Assembly (NCBI GenBank): GCA_013041745.1
Contig: JABDRN010000049.1
Span: 40,669 to 104,668, forward strand
Reading direction: 5' to 3'
DNA length: 64,000 nt
Source: Gammaproteobacteria bacterium
GTDB lineage: Bacteria; Pseudomonadota; Gammaproteobacteria; SZUA-229
Numbering within the stretch: the first letter of the stretch is position 1; each line of letters opens with the position of its first letter. The notes below the pieces were generated by a model. The model saw nothing but the letters and a program-made list of their open reading frames with translations, had not been told where the DNA came from and ran no database searches. Position numbers and translations under genes: made by a program. This document shows positions 1-9,834 of the stretch, piece by piece.

Positions 1-1
1 T

Positions 2-322
2 GAGCCGTTGATCCTGGAAGGGGTCGCGATCGTATCGACCTATACGCCAAATACGTTTGCCGCTACCAACAGTTGCGAGCCAAATATTGGCGGTGGTAAA
101 GTTTTCTTCCTGGATATCCTGGATGCAACACCGGCGTATCCAAGCAACCTGGACCTGAGGCCGGAACGTCACCAGAAACTGGTTCGCGGAGGTATTCCAC
201 CAACACCTAACGTTATTATTACTAAAGGTGGTGAACCGACTTTATGTATTGGTACAGAGTGCCAGTCAGCAGAATTTGGTCTCGGTGTTCGTAAAACTTA
301 CTGGTTCGAGGTAGAGAAATAA
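2..322 (+). CDS. pilY1: PilY1-type pilus tip/biogenesis protein, C-terminal fragment
   Basis: This is the last ~106 codons of a gene that begins before the window; the frame is open from base 2 to the TAA at 320-322. The product resembles the C-terminus of PilY1, the large secreted type IV pilus adhesin and assembly factor, with a conserved Cys-containing beta-rich tail (SCEPNIGGGKVFFLDIL). The stop overlaps the start of pilE by one base, so the two are translationally coupled. PilY1-PilE followed by a convergent ispH matches the minor-pilin cluster of pseudomonads. The name rests on the tail and the context only, because the beta-propeller and vWA parts lie outside the window. Confidence 0.75.
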   Translation, partial: EPLILEGVAIVSTYTPNTFAATNSCEPNIGGGKVFFLDILDATPAYPSNLDLRPERHQKLVRGGIPPTPNVIITKGGEPTLCIGTECQSAEFGLGVRKTYWFEVEK

Positions 323-723
323 TGAATAATAATAAAGGGTTTACCCTGGTCGAATTAATGATAGTGATTGCCATCATCGGTATCCTGGCTGCGGTCGCTT
401 ACCCGGCTTATACCAGTTCGGTAAAAAAAGCCAACCGGGCTGATGCGATCGATTCTTTATTGACGCTAGCATCACGCATGGAAGAGTATTACATGAATAA
501 TGATACTTACGCAGGGGCAACGATAAATGCCGCCGGTACCGGTACAGTGGGAAGTAATAAGACATCGGATGATCTGTATACTTTATCCATTACCTCTGCG
601 ACGGCATATGCGTATTCGTTGACTGCGACACCGAAAACGACTGATTCAGAGTGCGGCAACTTGACCATGAATTCACTGGGCCAAAAAGGAACCAGCATCG
701 GTACGGTGGATGCCTGCTGGTAA
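322..723 (+). CDS. pilE: Type IV minor pilin PilE
   Basis: 133 residues with a class III prepilin leader MNNNKG|FTLVE: a short basic leader, cleavage by PilD after Gly6, N-methylation of Phe7, and Glu at mature position 5. A hydrophobic alpha-helix spine (residues 7-30) follows, then a globular C-terminal domain in which Cys111 and Cys132 can form the D-region disulfide loop. It would act in the inner membrane and pilus fibre as a minor pilin with the PilY1 made just upstream. The start codon overlaps the pilY1 stop. Length and position next to ispH fit PilE rather than the major pilin PilA. Confidence 0.88.
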   Translation: MNNNKGFTLVELMIVIAIIGILAAVAYPAYTSSVKKANRADAIDSLLTLASRMEEYYMNNDTYAGATINAAGTGTVGSNKTSDDLYTLSITSATAYAYSLTATPKTTDSECGNLTMNSLGQKGTSIGTVDACW

Positions 724-735
724 TTATTAAAGCGC

Positions 736-1671
736 TTAACTTCGCAGTTCTTTAGGCAACTGGAAATGAACATTTTCAGTTGCCTTTTCATTGGTGATGA
801 TGCTGGTATCGAACAGTTCTTCTAGGCTTGAGATCACTTCCTGAACCAGCACTTCCGGTGCCGAGGCGCCAGCAGTAACACCGATCGACCTCGCCCCATC
901 GAACCAGCTGTGGTCGATATCATCGGCACCGTCGATCAGGTATGCATTCACCTTCTTGTTCTCGGCCAGCTCGCGCAGACGGTTTGAGTTAGAGCTGTTG
1001 GCCGAACCGATGACCAGGAACACGTCGACTTCATCGGCTATCTGTCTTACGGCATCCTGCCGATTCTGGGTGGCGTAACAGATGTCATCTTTACGGGGAC
1101 CACTGATATCAGGGAATTTTTTGCGTAAGGCATCGATGATGTTTTTGGTATCATCAACCGATAGTGTAGTCTGGGTGACATAGGCCAGGGCATCAGGATT
1201 TTTTACTTCAAGCCGTTCGATATCTTCCACGGTTTCGACCAGGTAGATCTCACTGTCAGGATTTGACTGGTACTGTCCCAGGGTGCCTTCCACCTCAGGG
1301 TGGCCGGCATGGCCGATGAGTATCACATCTTCGGTGTTTTTCTCATGGCGGGCGACTTCCAGGTGGACCTTGGTTACCAGCGGGCAGGTCGCATCAAAGA
1401 TGCGAAGCTTGCGCTGCTCTGCTTCTTTGCGCACTTTTTGTGAGACGCCATGGGCGCTGAATATGACCGTGGCGCCATCAGGGATCTCATCGAGTTCTTC
1501 GACGAATATCGCGCCTTTCTTTCTCAGGTCGCTGACCACGTAACGGTTATGCACGACTTCGTGGCGTACATAGATGGGCGCAGAAAAGATCTCCAGTGCA
1601 CGCTCGACGATCTCGATGGCTCGGTCTACACCGGCACAGAAGCCACGCGGATTGGCGAGATAGATATTCAT
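736..1671 (-). CDS. ispH: 4-hydroxy-3-methylbut-2-enyl diphosphate reductase
   Basis: 311 residues, normal length for IspH (LytB), the last enzyme of the MEP isoprenoid pathway. It reduces HMBPP to IPP and DMAPP with a [4Fe-4S] cluster. The three cluster cysteines are present at C12 (NPRGFCAGV), C96 (FDATCPLVT) and C198 (DICYATQNR). Substrate-binding H41, H74, H124 and E126 are also in place, as is the SxN motif near 223-226. It is the last gene of the murJ-ribF-ileS-lspA-fkpB-ispH run, 8 bases after fkpB. Its final codons contain the pilE terminator. Confidence 0.97.
   Translation of the reverse strand: MNIYLANPRGFCAGVDRAIEIVERALEIFSAPIYVRHEVVHNRYVVSDLRKKGAIFVEELDEIPDGATVIFSAHGVSQKVRKEAEQRKLRIFDATCPLVTKVHLEVARHEKNTEDVILIGHAGHPEVEGTLGQYQSNPDSEIYLVETVEDIERLEVKNPDALAYVTQTTLSVDDTKNIIDALRKKFPDISGPRKDDICYATQNRQDAVRQIADEVDVFLVIGSANSSNSNRLRELAENKKVNAYLIDGADDIDHSWFDGARSIGVTAGASAPEVLVQEVISSLEELFDTSIITNEKATENVHFQLPKELRS
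754..788 (+). terminator. Intrinsic terminator of the pil operon, inside the 3' end of ispH
   Basis: Arms AGGCAACTGGAAATG (754-768) and CATTTTCAGTTGCCT (771-785) pair over 15 positions with one G-U type mismatch, and are followed by TTTT. The hairpin lies 30 bases after the pilE stop. It is wholly inside the coding sequence of convergent ispH, so those last ispH codons serve both purposes. There is no T-run on the other strand, so it should stop only rightward transcription. Confidence 0.7.
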
Positions 1672-1679
1672 CGTGCGGT

Positions 1680-2132
1680 TTATTTTATCTCCGCTTGCGC
1701 GTTGTTAACACCCAGGATATCGACCGTGAAGACGATCTGCTGTCCCGCCAGTGGGTGGTTGAAATCGATCTCTGCCATGCCGTCTTTTATGCTGAGCACA
1801 GTACCGGGTATCTCGCCATCATCCGGTGATTCGAAAGAATAGGATATCCCTACTTCTGGTGGCAGCTCTTCGGGGAAATCCGATAGTGGCATATCGTGGA
1901 TATTTTCTTCATTGCGTACTCCGAAGCCCTGTTCCGCAGTCAGCGTCAGTGTCTGCTTCTCGCCTTCTTTCAAACCAAACAGGGCGAGCTCCATGCCTTC
2001 TGTTACCTCGCCGTTGCCCATGTTGATCTCGACCGGCTCATCATCGAAACTGCTCTCGATCAAGGTGCCGTTGGTCAATGCGATACTGTAATGCATCAGT
2101 ATCAGGCTATGCATGTTTATTTCTTCGCTCAT
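1680..2132 (-). CDS. fkpB: FKBP-type peptidyl-prolyl isomerase FkpB (SlpA)
   Basis: 150-residue SlyD/SlpA-class FKBP. It has the N-terminal half of the FKBP fold ([17 protein letters not shown]), the inserted IF chaperone flap (about residues 65-125), and the closing strands ([17 protein letters not shown]). There is no His-rich tail, which separates it from SlyD. It probably acts as a cytosolic prolyl isomerase/chaperone. It lies between lspA (1-base gap) and ispH, the fixed place for fkpB in gammaproteobacteria. Confidence 0.92.
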   Translation of the reverse strand: MSEEINMHSLILMHYSIALTNGTLIESSFDDEPVEINMGNGEVTEGMELALFGLKEGEKQTLTLTAEQGFGVRNEENIHDMPLSDFPEELPPEVGISYSFESPDDGEIPGTVLSIKDGMAEIDFNHPLAGQQIVFTVDILGVNNAQAEIK

Positions 2133-2133
2133 A

Positions 2134-2622
2134 TCAATCGTTCCTGCTTCGCCTGGTTTCCATGATCATGTCCAGAATCAGTAATCCAGCGCCAACGGTT
2201 ATCGCTGAATCTGCGATATTGAATGCTGGAAAATAATAGCTGGAATAATAGAGCTGAATGAAATCGACAACTTCCCCGGTAAGTGCGCGGTCGATAAGGT
2301 TGCCTATAGCGCCGCCGAGGATAAGCGTGATCGCGATCTGAAGGATATGGTTATGCTTCTGCTCCTCATCGTTCGATAGCTGCTTTAACCAGAATAACAG
2401 GAAGATACTGATAACGGTCGACAGCCCGGTGAATAATATCCGCTGCCAGCCTCCTGCGTCACTGAGGAAACTGAACGCTGCCCCCCTGTTATACATCAGG
2501 GTGAAATTGAAGAAACCGGGTATCACTGCAACAGGCTTATGCAGCAGCAGTTCCGCCTCGGCGAAATATTTGGTCAGTTGGTCCAGCACGACTGTCAATA
2601 CTGAAATCCATAACCACTTCAT
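2134..2622 (-). CDS. lspA: Lipoprotein signal peptidase II
   Basis: 162 residues with four hydrophobic helices. LspA is the inner-membrane aspartyl protease that removes signal peptides from diacylglyceryl-modified prolipoproteins. The catalytic pair is visible: D111 in GNLIDRAL and D138 in FNIADSAI, with the conserved MYNRGAAF motif at 43-50. It sits 24 bases downstream of ileS and 1 base upstream of fkpB. Its substrates would include the lipobox proteins in this window (TatT-like, M48 protease, and the two paralogous lipoproteins). Confidence 0.97.
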   Translation of the reverse strand: MKWLWISVLTVVLDQLTKYFAEAELLLHKPVAVIPGFFNFTLMYNRGAAFSFLSDAGGWQRILFTGLSTVISIFLLFWLKQLSNDEEQKHNHILQIAITLILGGAIGNLIDRALTGEVVDFIQLYYSSYYFPAFNIADSAITVGAGLLILDMIMETRRSRND

Positions 2623-2646
2623 GATCTTTACCTGCCGCCTGTGGTG

Positions 2647-5475
2647 CTATGCGAAATAGCGCTGTTCGCCGTCGCCGGCAACATTTTCTACACAGCGGCC
2701 ACAGAGTTCGGGGTGTTCAGCATTGTTGCCGACATCTTCTCTGTGGTGCCAGCAACGAACGCATTTAGCCTGTTCTGAGGCAGATACCCTGATCCTGATC
2801 GTCTGTCCGCTCTCGATAGTCGCTTCGATACAGCTGTCATCGGCCTGCTCCAGGCTGTTGACGCTTGCTTCGGAAGTGATCAATACGAAACGTAACTCCT
2901 GTTGCAGCGACTCGAGGTCGGCTCGAAGGCTCTCGTCAACAAAAAGCGTCACTGTCGCGTCGAGTGAAGAACCGATGGTCTTGTCGGCGCGTAGTGCTTC
3001 CAGCTCTTTACTAACCGCGGCGCGGACTTCGAGAACGGTTTGCCAGAACGCCATGTTCATCTTTTCACTGTCGTCGAGTTCTGATAATTCGCCATACCAG
3101 TTTTCCAGTAATACCGACTGGCTGCGCTGCCCGGGTATCGATTTCCACAGCTCATCCGCGGTAAAGCTCAATATCGGTGCCATCCAGCGGCACATCGCTT
3201 CAGCGATGTGATACAGCGCCGTCTGCGCGGAGCGGCGGGCGATACTGTCACTCTGCGTGGTGTACTGACGGTCCTTGATGATGTCGAGGTAGAAGCCGCC
3301 GAGATCAACGGTACAGAAATGTTGCAGCTTCTGGTGGATCAGGTGGAAGTTGAAGTCCTTGTATGCCGCCACCACCTCTTTCTGTATCTCCAGGGTCCTG
3401 GCGATCGCCCAGCGGTCGAGTGACAGCAGTTCAGCATTATCCAGTTTATCGCTGGCAGGGTCGAAACCATTCAGGTTGGCGAGTAAGAAACGGGCGGTGT
3501 TCCTTATGCGGCGATAAGAGTCGGCGCTGCGTTTGAGTATCTCATCGGATACTGTCATCTCGTTGCTGTAATCGCTGCCTGCGACCCAGAGCCGTAAGAT
3601 GTCAGCACCCAGGGTACCGACGATCTTTTGTGGTGCCACTACGTTGCCCAGGGATTTCGACATTTTCTTGCCCTGTGCATCGACGGTGAAACCGTGAGTC
3701 AATACCTTTTTATACGGTGCCACACCATTCATCGCGGTCGAGGTCAGCAGGGATGACTGGAACCAGCCTCGGTGCTGATCAGATCCTTCGAGGTAGAGGT
3801 CGGCAGGGAATGTAAGCTTGTCACGATGGTTTAAAACACAGGCATGGGTGACACCGGAGTCGAACCAGACATCGAGCGTGTCCGTTGTTTTTTCATAGTG
3901 TTCGGCATCATCGCCCAGCAGCTCGCCGGCCTCCAATGAAAACCAGGCTTCGATGCCCTGTTGTTCTATTTTTTCAGCGACCTGTTCGATCAGTGTCGCG
4001 GTGTTCGGATGCAGCTCGCCAGTTTCCTTATGGACGAATAAGGTTATCGGCGTACCCCAGGTACGCTGCCTGGAGATACACCAGTCAGGCCGGTTGCGAA
4101 CCATGCTTTCGATACGCGCCTGTCCCCAGTCAGGTAGCCAGGTGGTCTGCTTGATCGCTTTGTCTGCAAGTTCTCTCAGGCCGGCCTGGTCCATGCTGAT
4201 GAACCACTGCGGTGTGGCGCGAAAGATGATCGGGGTCTTGTGCCGCCAGCAGCAGGGATAACTGTGCTGCATTTTCTCATGCTTGAGCAGGACATGGTTC
4301 TCCTCGAGTTTCTCGATGACCAGGGGGTTGGCCTTGCTCACATGGACGCCGGCGAATAACTCTGTGTCCGGCTGGAATAAACCGTTAGCAGCGACCGGGT
4401 TATAGACCTCCAGCCCGTAGCGGCTGCCGACTATAAAGTCATCCTGGCCATGCCCCGGTGCAGTATGAACAGCACCGGTACCGGTTTCTGTGGTGACGTG
4501 GTCGCCCAGGATGATCGGCACCTGTTTGTCATACAACGGATGTTTCACCTGCAGGTTTTCCAGTACCTGGCCCTGGCAGCTGGCGAGGCGTTGTGTCCTG
4601 TCGAAACCGTAACGAGCGAGGGCGCTGTCTGCCAGTGAACTCTCAAGGATAAGGCGGGCAGGTCCGTGCGCGGTTTCGACCTGGATCAGTTCATAGCTGA
4701 AATCCGGGTGCAGGGCGACTGCCTGGTTGGCTGGCAAGGTCCACGGGGTAGTGGTCCAGATAACTGCGTTGATATGGCCCTGGCCGTCGCTGCAGCCGAA
4801 AGCCTTCTCGAAATCGCTATCGTTGACTGCGCGAAACATGACATCGATAGCCGGTGATTCCTTGTCCTGGTACTCGACTTCGGCTTCTGCCAGTGCCGAA
4901 CCGCAGTCCAGGCACCAGTGTACCGGTTTGCTGCCCTGATGGAGGTGGCCATTTTCGATGATCTTGCCCAGGCTGCGAACGATATTGGCCTCGAACTGGT
5001 AGTCCATGGTGAGGTAAGGTTCGTCCCAGTCTCCCAGTATGCCCAGGCGGATGAAGTCAGTGCGCTGACCATCGACCTGTTTTGCCGCATATTGCCGGCA
5101 TTTCTCACGAAACGTTTTGGCATCGACCTTGTTGCCTGCCTTGCCGACTTTTTTCTCCACAACCAGCTCGATCGGCAGGCCGTGACAGTCCCAGCCGGGT
5201 ACGTAGCGGGCATCATAACCATCGATGGTGTGACTCTTTACGATGATATCCTTCAATATCTTGTTTACAGCATGGCCGATGTGGATATCACCATTGGCGT
5301 AGGGCGGGCCATCATGCAAGACGAAGGTAGGACGGCCGTCACTGGTTTCACGGATCTTTTGATACAGGCCAGAATCCTGCCATTGCTTGAGCATTTCTGG
5401 TTCGCGATTGGCGAGGTTGCCGCGCATCGGGAAATCGGTATCGGGAAGATTGAGTGTTGCTTTGTAGTCGGTCAT
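2647..5475 (-). CDS. ileS: Isoleucyl-tRNA synthetase
   Basis: 942 residues, class I aminoacyl-tRNA synthetase charging tRNA-Ile. It shows the HIGH signature (residues 65-68), a CP1 editing insertion in the middle (around [15 protein letters not shown]), and the KMSKS loop near residue 605. The C-terminal zinc finger has Cys at 905, 908, 925 and 928. Length, zinc finger and lspA-linked position match the usual gammaproteobacterial enzyme rather than the mupirocin-resistant IleS2 type. Confidence 0.98.
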   Translation of the reverse strand: MTDYKATLNLPDTDFPMRGNLANREPEMLKQWQDSGLYQKIRETSDGRPTFVLHDGPPYANGDIHIGHAVNKILKDIIVKSHTIDGYDARYVPGWDCHGLPIELVVEKKVGKAGNKVDAKTFREKCRQYAAKQVDGQRTDFIRLGILGDWDEPYLTMDYQFEANIVRSLGKIIENGHLHQGSKPVHWCLDCGSALAEAEVEYQDKESPAIDVMFRAVNDSDFEKAFGCSDGQGHINAVIWTTTPWTLPANQAVALHPDFSYELIQVETAHGPARLILESSLADSALARYGFDRTQRLASCQGQVLENLQVKHPLYDKQVPIILGDHVTTETGTGAVHTAPGHGQDDFIVGSRYGLEVYNPVAANGLFQPDTELFAGVHVSKANPLVIEKLEENHVLLKHEKMQHSYPCCWRHKTPIIFRATPQWFISMDQAGLRELADKAIKQTTWLPDWGQARIESMVRNRPDWCISRQRTWGTPITLFVHKETGELHPNTATLIEQVAEKIEQQGIEAWFSLEAGELLGDDAEHYEKTTDTLDVWFDSGVTHACVLNHRDKLTFPADLYLEGSDQHRGWFQSSLLTSTAMNGVAPYKKVLTHGFTVDAQGKKMSKSLGNVVAPQKIVGTLGADILRLWVAGSDYSNEMTVSDEILKRSADSYRRIRNTARFLLANLNGFDPASDKLDNAELLSLDRWAIARTLEIQKEVVAAYKDFNFHLIHQKLQHFCTVDLGGFYLDIIKDRQYTTQSDSIARRSAQTALYHIAEAMCRWMAPILSFTADELWKSIPGQRSQSVLLENWYGELSELDDSEKMNMAFWQTVLEVRAAVSKELEALRADKTIGSSLDATVTLFVDESLRADLESLQQELRFVLITSEASVNSLEQADDSCIEATIESGQTIRIRVSASEQAKCVRCWHHREDVGNNAEHPELCGRCVENVAGDGEQRYFA

Positions 5476-5550
5476 AAAAGTCAGTGATTTGTTATATGTA
5501 AGCAGATGGCAGCTCGGGCCTGAAGGGTCAGCATTAGCCCATGTGCTTTC

Positions 5551-6504
5551 TTACTGTGTCATATCTGTTTCTAAAAGTTTTCTAGCCTGTTCGCAATCAA
5601 GTTTAATCTGTTGTTTTAAATCATCAAAGGTATCAAATTTCTTCTCATCACGGATCTTGTGCTGGAAGGTAACGCATACCCGTTCACCATAGATGGTCTG
5701 CTCGAAGTCAAACAGATGGACTTCCAGCTGTACATGTTTGCCATCGACGGTAGGCCTGCGGCCCACGTTCGCGATACCTGCAATATCACCGTGTTTCTGG
5801 CTGTGCATGGTAACAGAATATACCCCATGAAGTGGCGTTTCTGCGCGCCTTAAATGGATATTCGCGGTCGGAAAACCGATCGTTCTACCAAGTTTTGCGC
5901 CATGATTTATATGACCGCAGATCTGGTAGTCGCGCCCCAGCATCTTGTCGGCATCATCGAGACGGTTATCGATCAGTGCCTGCCGGATCAGCGAGCTGCT
6001 GACACGTTGCTCATCGATACAGTGTGATTCGATGCTGCTGACGGCAAACTGGTGTTTTTCTCCGAATTCTTTCAACAGCGCAAAGTCACCCTGGCGGTCG
6101 TTGCCAAAACGAAAATCATCGCCGATGATTACCGATCTTATGCTGAGTTTGTCGACCAGGATGTTTTCGATGAAGTCAGCTGCGCTCATACTGGCCAGGC
6201 TGTGGTTGAAATTTAAAAACATCAGGTATTCCGGCCGTATGGTCGATGGGAATCCGCTCAGTACCCGTATTTTTTCATTCCTGTTCATCAGCCGTGCTGC
6301 GCTCAGGTTATCTTTGGCAAAATATTCTCGCGGCAATGGTTCAAATGTCATCAGGCAGCGGTGTGTATCCAGCCGTTTTGCTTCGCTGTTCAACTGTTCC
6401 AGCATTTTCTGATGGCCAAGATGCAGGCCATCAAAGTTGCCAATGGTAATGACACTGTCCTGATGTTTTTTCTGGCAGTTGTGCAGGCCGCGGATGATTT
6501 GCAT
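5551..6504 (-). CDS. ribF: Bifunctional riboflavin kinase / FAD synthetase
   Basis: 317 residues. The N-terminal FMN adenylyltransferase domain carries TIGNFDGLHLGHQ (about residues 20-32). The C-terminal flavokinase domain has GRTIGFPTANI near 209. The enzyme phosphorylates riboflavin to FMN and adenylates FMN to FAD in the cytosol. It lies between murJ (88-base gap) and ileS (75-base gap) on the same strand, the conserved order in this lineage. Confidence 0.96.
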   Translation of the reverse strand: MQIIRGLHNCQKKHQDSVITIGNFDGLHLGHQKMLEQLNSEAKRLDTHRCLMTFEPLPREYFAKDNLSAARLMNRNEKIRVLSGFPSTIRPEYLMFLNFNHSLASMSAADFIENILVDKLSIRSVIIGDDFRFGNDRQGDFALLKEFGEKHQFAVSSIESHCIDEQRVSSSLIRQALIDNRLDDADKMLGRDYQICGHINHGAKLGRTIGFPTANIHLRRAETPLHGVYSVTMHSQKHGDIAGIANVGRRPTVDGKHVQLEVHLFDFEQTIYGERVCVTFQHKIRDEKKFDTFDDLKQQIKLDCEQARKLLETDMTQ

Positions 6505-6592
6505 GTCGAAATAACTGGGTAAATGCTAAAAGGTCATATCCTACCAGATATGATGCGGTAACTGACCGTTATGGATGATTTATCAGCTTGAT

Positions 6593-8260
6593 CTAGTTGG
6601 CTTTTCTAAGCTGATCCGGGCGTATTCCCTGTAACCAGAGCATGATGAAATAGGTCGTGGCTGCGGAGACTATGATCACGGCGAGATTGCTCAGGCGATC
6701 GATTAATTGCCACTGGCTCCATTGAGATGCATTGGGGTTAAGCCAGATAACGATAGCCGCCATGGCAGTCGTCGCGATGATGATACGAAAAATCCAGGCT
6801 GGCCAGTCGCTCTGAGGAGAAAAGATATTCGTCTCACGCAGGCCGCTGTATAAGAGTATGGCATTGATATAAGCAGATAAGCTGGTCGCGAGTGCCAGGC
6901 CGATATGTGGTGCTTCATAATCCAGCATGACCAGCGGTACTACAAAAGCGATATTCATCACCATATTGCATACCATGGCGATGATACCTATGCGCACCGG
7001 GGTGCGGGTATCCTGCCTGGCATAATACCCCGGTGCCAGTATCTTGATGACGATCAGTGCAGGCAGTCCGAGCATATAGGCCATCAGGCTCAGGCTTGAC
7101 ATGTAGGTGTCACTGGCGGTGAATTTTCCGTATTCGAACAGTGAAGACAATATCGGTGCTGCCATGATAAACAGGCCAACACAGGCCGGGATGGTGATCA
7201 ATGTGACCAGTCTGAGCGCCCAGTTAAGGGTCTGGTTGAACTGTTGCGATGAGGCCCGCGCATGCTGTTGTGACAGGGTGGGTAATATCACAGTGGCGAT
7301 GGCGATACCTAATACTCCGAGAGGAAATTCCAGTAGCCGGTCTGAGTAATACAGCCAGGTGACACTGCCCGAGATCAGGAAAGAAGCGATGACCGTGTCC
7401 AGCAGCAAGTTGATCTGCGCAACCGATGAGCCGAAAATAGCCGGAATCATCAGTCGGACAATCTTCTTGATGCCTTTATGCCCGCGCTTTATCTTCGGCG
7501 CCGGCATCAGGCCAAGCTTTATCAGGGATGGAAACTGTATCAGCAGTTGTGCGAGACCGGCTATAGCTACCCCCCACGCCAGTGCCATCAGCGGCTCGTC
7601 GAAATACGGCGCCAGGAAAAAAGCAGAAGAAATCAGGCAGATATTCAGCAGTACCGGGGTGAATGCTGGAATGGCAAACTGGTGGTAGCTGTTCAGGATG
7701 CCGCCGGCAAAAGCCACCAGTGCGATGAAGAAGATGTAAGGAAAGGTGATCCGCAGCAGGTCTGCGGTCAGTTGCAGCTGAGCCGCGTCTTTTGAAAATC
7801 CGGGGGCGAAGACATAGACCATGAGCGGGGCAAACAGCATACCCAGGAGTGACAGTGCCAGTAAAAAGCCGCCCAGTGTACCGGCAACATGATCGACCAG
7901 GTCTTTTAATGCCTGTTTGCTGTGTTTTTCCCTGTATTCGGCCAGTACTGGTACAAAAGCCAGTGAAAATGCACCTTCACCGAACAGGCGACGCATGAAA
8001 TTAGGGATTTTAAAGGCGACCAGGAAGGCATCGGTGCCGCCCGAGGCACCAAAGATAGTGGCTAGCGTGATATCACGTAACAGCCCGAAAACCCTTGATA
8101 AAAGCGTCATTCCACCGACGGTGAAGGTGGATCGCAGTAGTCTTTTGCTCAGGGTTTTCTCCGATATTGGTTGATTGCGAGATTGTACCCGTTGCCTGCT
8201 TAATTCTAAACCTCTATTTGCCTTCAAATTTATCGCTAAAGCACTAAATTTATTTGACAA
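6593..8260 (-). CDS. murJ: Lipid II flippase MurJ (MviN)
   Basis: Polytopic inner-membrane MOP-superfamily protein with about 14 helices that flips lipid II for peptidoglycan synthesis. Family motifs include [33 protein letters not shown] and [11 protein letters not shown]. The coordinates use the longest frame (TTG at 8260, 555 residues), but homology begins only at residue 37-39 (SKRLLRST). The 36 preceding residues look unlike MurJ, and the TTG lies on the rpsT -35 box. A CTG at 8150-8152 preceded by GGAG at 6-base spacing would give a normal ~519-residue protein. The start is therefore uncertain; the identity is not. Confidence 0.95.
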   Translation of the reverse strand: MSNKFSALAINLKANRGLELSRQRVQSRNQPISEKTLSKRLLRSTFTVGGMTLLSRVFGLLRDITLATIFGASGGTDAFLVAFKIPNFMRRLFGEGAFSLAFVPVLAEYREKHSKQALKDLVDHVAGTLGGFLLALSLLGMLFAPLMVYVFAPGFSKDAAQLQLTADLLRITFPYIFFIALVAFAGGILNSYHQFAIPAFTPVLLNICLISSAFFLAPYFDEPLMALAWGVAIAGLAQLLIQFPSLIKLGLMPAPKIKRGHKGIKKIVRLMIPAIFGSSVAQINLLLDTVIASFLISGSVTWLYYSDRLLEFPLGVLGIAIATVILPTLSQQHARASSQQFNQTLNWALRLVTLITIPACVGLFIMAAPILSSLFEYGKFTASDTYMSSLSLMAYMLGLPALIVIKILAPGYYARQDTRTPVRIGIIAMVCNMVMNIAFVVPLVMLDYEAPHIGLALATSLSAYINAILLYSGLRETNIFSPQSDWPAWIFRIIIATTAMAAIVIWLNPNASQWSQWQLIDRLSNLAVIIVSAATTYFIMLWLQGIRPDQLRKAN

Positions 8261-8282
8261 ACTGCTTCAAAACAGGCATCCT
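8254..8282 (+). promoter_or_regulatory. Candidate sigma-70 promoter of rpsT
   Basis: A consensus -35 TTGACA (8254-8259) is followed by a 17-base spacer and a weak -10 CATCCT (8277-8282). The next bases, ACGCGCTC, form a GC-rich discriminator of the kind seen at stringently controlled ribosomal promoters. Transcription would begin near 8289, giving a leader of about 26 bases before the GTG of rpsT. Confidence 0.45.
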
Positions 8283-8314
8283 ACGCGCTCTTTTTTTCAA
8301 GACGGTTTAAAACA

Positions 8315-8578
8315 GTGGCAAATACAGCTTCAGCAAAAAAACGCGCCAGGCAGGCAGAGATTCATCGCTCACGTAATGTCGGTGTGCGTTCAATGATGCG
8401 TACATACATCAAGAAAGTTTATTATGCGATAGAAGCCGGTGATAAAGCCGCAGCAGAAGCAGCATATAAAGAAGCGACACCAGTGATTGACCGTGTTGCT
8501 GGCAAGGGTCTGATCCATGCCAATAAGGCAGCACGTACCAAGAGCCGCATGAATAATAATATTCGTTCGATGGCCTAA
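8315..8578 (+). CDS. rpsT: 30S ribosomal protein S20
   Basis: 87 residues, highly basic, matching bS20 throughout ([54 protein letters not shown]). It binds 16S rRNA early in 30S assembly. The start is GTG at 8315; rpsT genes of this class often use non-ATG starts (UUG in E. coli), linked to translational autoregulation. It is divergent from murJ and is followed by a strong terminator. Confidence 0.97.
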   Translation: MANTASAKKRARQAEIHRSRNVGVRSMMRTYIKKVYYAIEAGDKAAAEAAYKEATPVIDRVAGKGLIHANKAARTKSRMNNNIRSMA

Positions 8579-8602
8579 GTCTTAGGTACACCTTGAACCA
8601 GG

Positions 8603-8635
8603 AAGCCGGGCTGATTTATCAGCCCGGCTTTTTTA
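8603..8635 (+). terminator. Intrinsic terminator of rpsT
   Basis: A perfect 13-bp GC-rich stem, AAGCCGGGCTGAT (8603-8615) with ATCAGCCCGGCTT (8618-8630), is followed by a run of T to 8635. It lies 25 bases after the rpsT stop. This is the clearest terminator in the window. Confidence 0.93.
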
Positions 8636-8676
8636 TTGGATTCGGCTTTGTTATCCGTCGACCGCGTGCTTATCAA

Positions 8677-9165
8677 CTAACCTAGCAGGGTTTCTTTTGC
8701 CTGGTTGATCTGTGCTGCCAGGTAATCTGAGCCGCCACGATCGGGGTGGATCTTCTGCATCATACGGCGATGCGCTTCGATCACGTCCTCCCTGGTGTAA
8801 TCAGCTTTGAGACCAAGCACTTCCAGTGCCTGCTGTCGACTCATTGCCTGTTTTGCGCCGCTCGGCGGCACCTGGCTGTTCTCCTGGGTATATTGCTGCC
8901 CCGGCTTCTGGAACAGGCGGCTGACCAGTGGCAGGTACCTGAGCAGTTGCATGGCACGAGGTAATAATGCTACCAGGCCGGCGATCGCTGCCGTGATCAC
9001 ATTGAGGTGTCCGGTGACAGCGAGTAATGCAAGCGTCACGAGGATGCCGATGACGATGCTCCAGAAAATCATCTTCTTGCGCTCTTCACCGCTGGCACGT
9101 GTTATCTTATGCCAGAGGATCAGGGCGATAGCCGCTACCGCGATGAGGATTATTATACGAGCCAT
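8677..9165 (-). CDS. Membrane-anchored J-domain protein (Pam18/Tim14-like)
   Basis: 162 residues. A TM segment lies at about 2-18, a second hydrophobic stretch at about 33-70, and a J-domain fills the C-terminus (about 107-162). The HPD tripeptide is at 140-142 within KIHPDRGGSDYL, the signature needed to stimulate DnaK ATPase. The layout (N-terminal TM, C-terminal short J-domain ending NQAKETLLG) resembles mitochondrial Pam18/DNAJC19 more than DnaJ, CbpA or DjlA, since Gly/Phe and zinc regions are absent. It probably recruits DnaK to the inner membrane; the client is unknown. It stands alone, convergent with rpsT. Confidence 0.8.
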   Translation of the reverse strand: MARIIILIAVAAIALILWHKITRASGEERKKMIFWSIVIGILVTLALLAVTGHLNVITAAIAGLVALLPRAMQLLRYLPLVSRLFQKPGQQYTQENSQVPPSGAKQAMSRQQALEVLGLKADYTREDVIEAHRRMMQKIHPDRGGSDYLAAQINQAKETLLG

Positions 9166-9291
9166 ATTATCTGCTGGTTATTATCAGTGCGCAGTATTTT
9201 GGTGTATTTTGAATATACTTGCTAGTGGATATTGGCGTGCGCTTCACTCTATGGTCAAATGCACTGTTTTTAATATTAGTCCTGGATAATA

Positions 9292-9777
9292 ATGATGAAA
9301 AAATTAGTCTGTATTTTAACTTTGATGGTCATGAGCTCGGCTGCTAGTGCAGAAGGGGCCCTCGATGCACAGCGCATCTATCTTGGCGGCGGCCTCGGTT
9401 TTAACAGTTTGCCTGGTTATGGCAGTGCGCGCGGTTTCCAGTTTTTTGGCGGCTATGACTTTGCATTCAAGCTGAACGATGATATTTCATCTGCGCTCGA
9501 AATAGGTTACATGGATACTGGTGATTTTGACCAGTATAAAGGCCCTGGCAGTAATGAAGATGTGAAGGGTCTCTGGGCGGCGATGCTTGAATCTGTACCG
9601 TTGTCGAGTAAAACCGATATGCTGGTACGCCTCGGTTATGATTTTGGTGATGATGACGGCGTCCTGCTGGGTACCGGTATGCAGTATAAATTCACCACTA
9701 AAGTCGCTATGCGTATGGAATATATCGCGCGCCAGAATGTGAACGCGCTGCAGGCAAACGTATTATTTCATTTCTAG
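9292..9777 (+). CDS. Small outer-membrane beta-barrel protein
   Basis: 161 residues with a clear Sec signal (cleavage near residue 20, SAASA|EGAL). Alternating amphipathic strands follow, and the protein ends in Phe (NVLFHF), the terminal aromatic recognised by the BAM complex. Length and Gly/aromatic pattern fit an eight-stranded OmpA/OmpX-like barrel without a periplasmic domain. Two ATGs in tandem (9292, 9295) are possible starts. The specific function is unknown. It is divergent from the J-domain gene and 57 bases upstream of the DUF924 gene. Confidence 0.65.
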   Translation: MMKKLVCILTLMVMSSAASAEGALDAQRIYLGGGLGFNSLPGYGSARGFQFFGGYDFAFKLNDDISSALEIGYMDTGDFDQYKGPGSNEDVKGLWAAMLESVPLSSKTDMLVRLGYDFGDDDGVLLGTGMQYKFTTKVAMRMEYIARQNVNALQANVLFHF

Positions 9778-9834
9778 TCCTGGTCTTGCTGCTTTCATAT
9801 ACAGGTTTGACAGCGGCCCGACAATAAATGTTTG

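Noticed and set aside
4918..5487. Long open frame (189 codons) on the plus strand across the 5' end of ileS
   Set aside because: It is antisense to a conserved ileS coding sequence; its composition is what the codon bias of ileS would create, and it has no family features.
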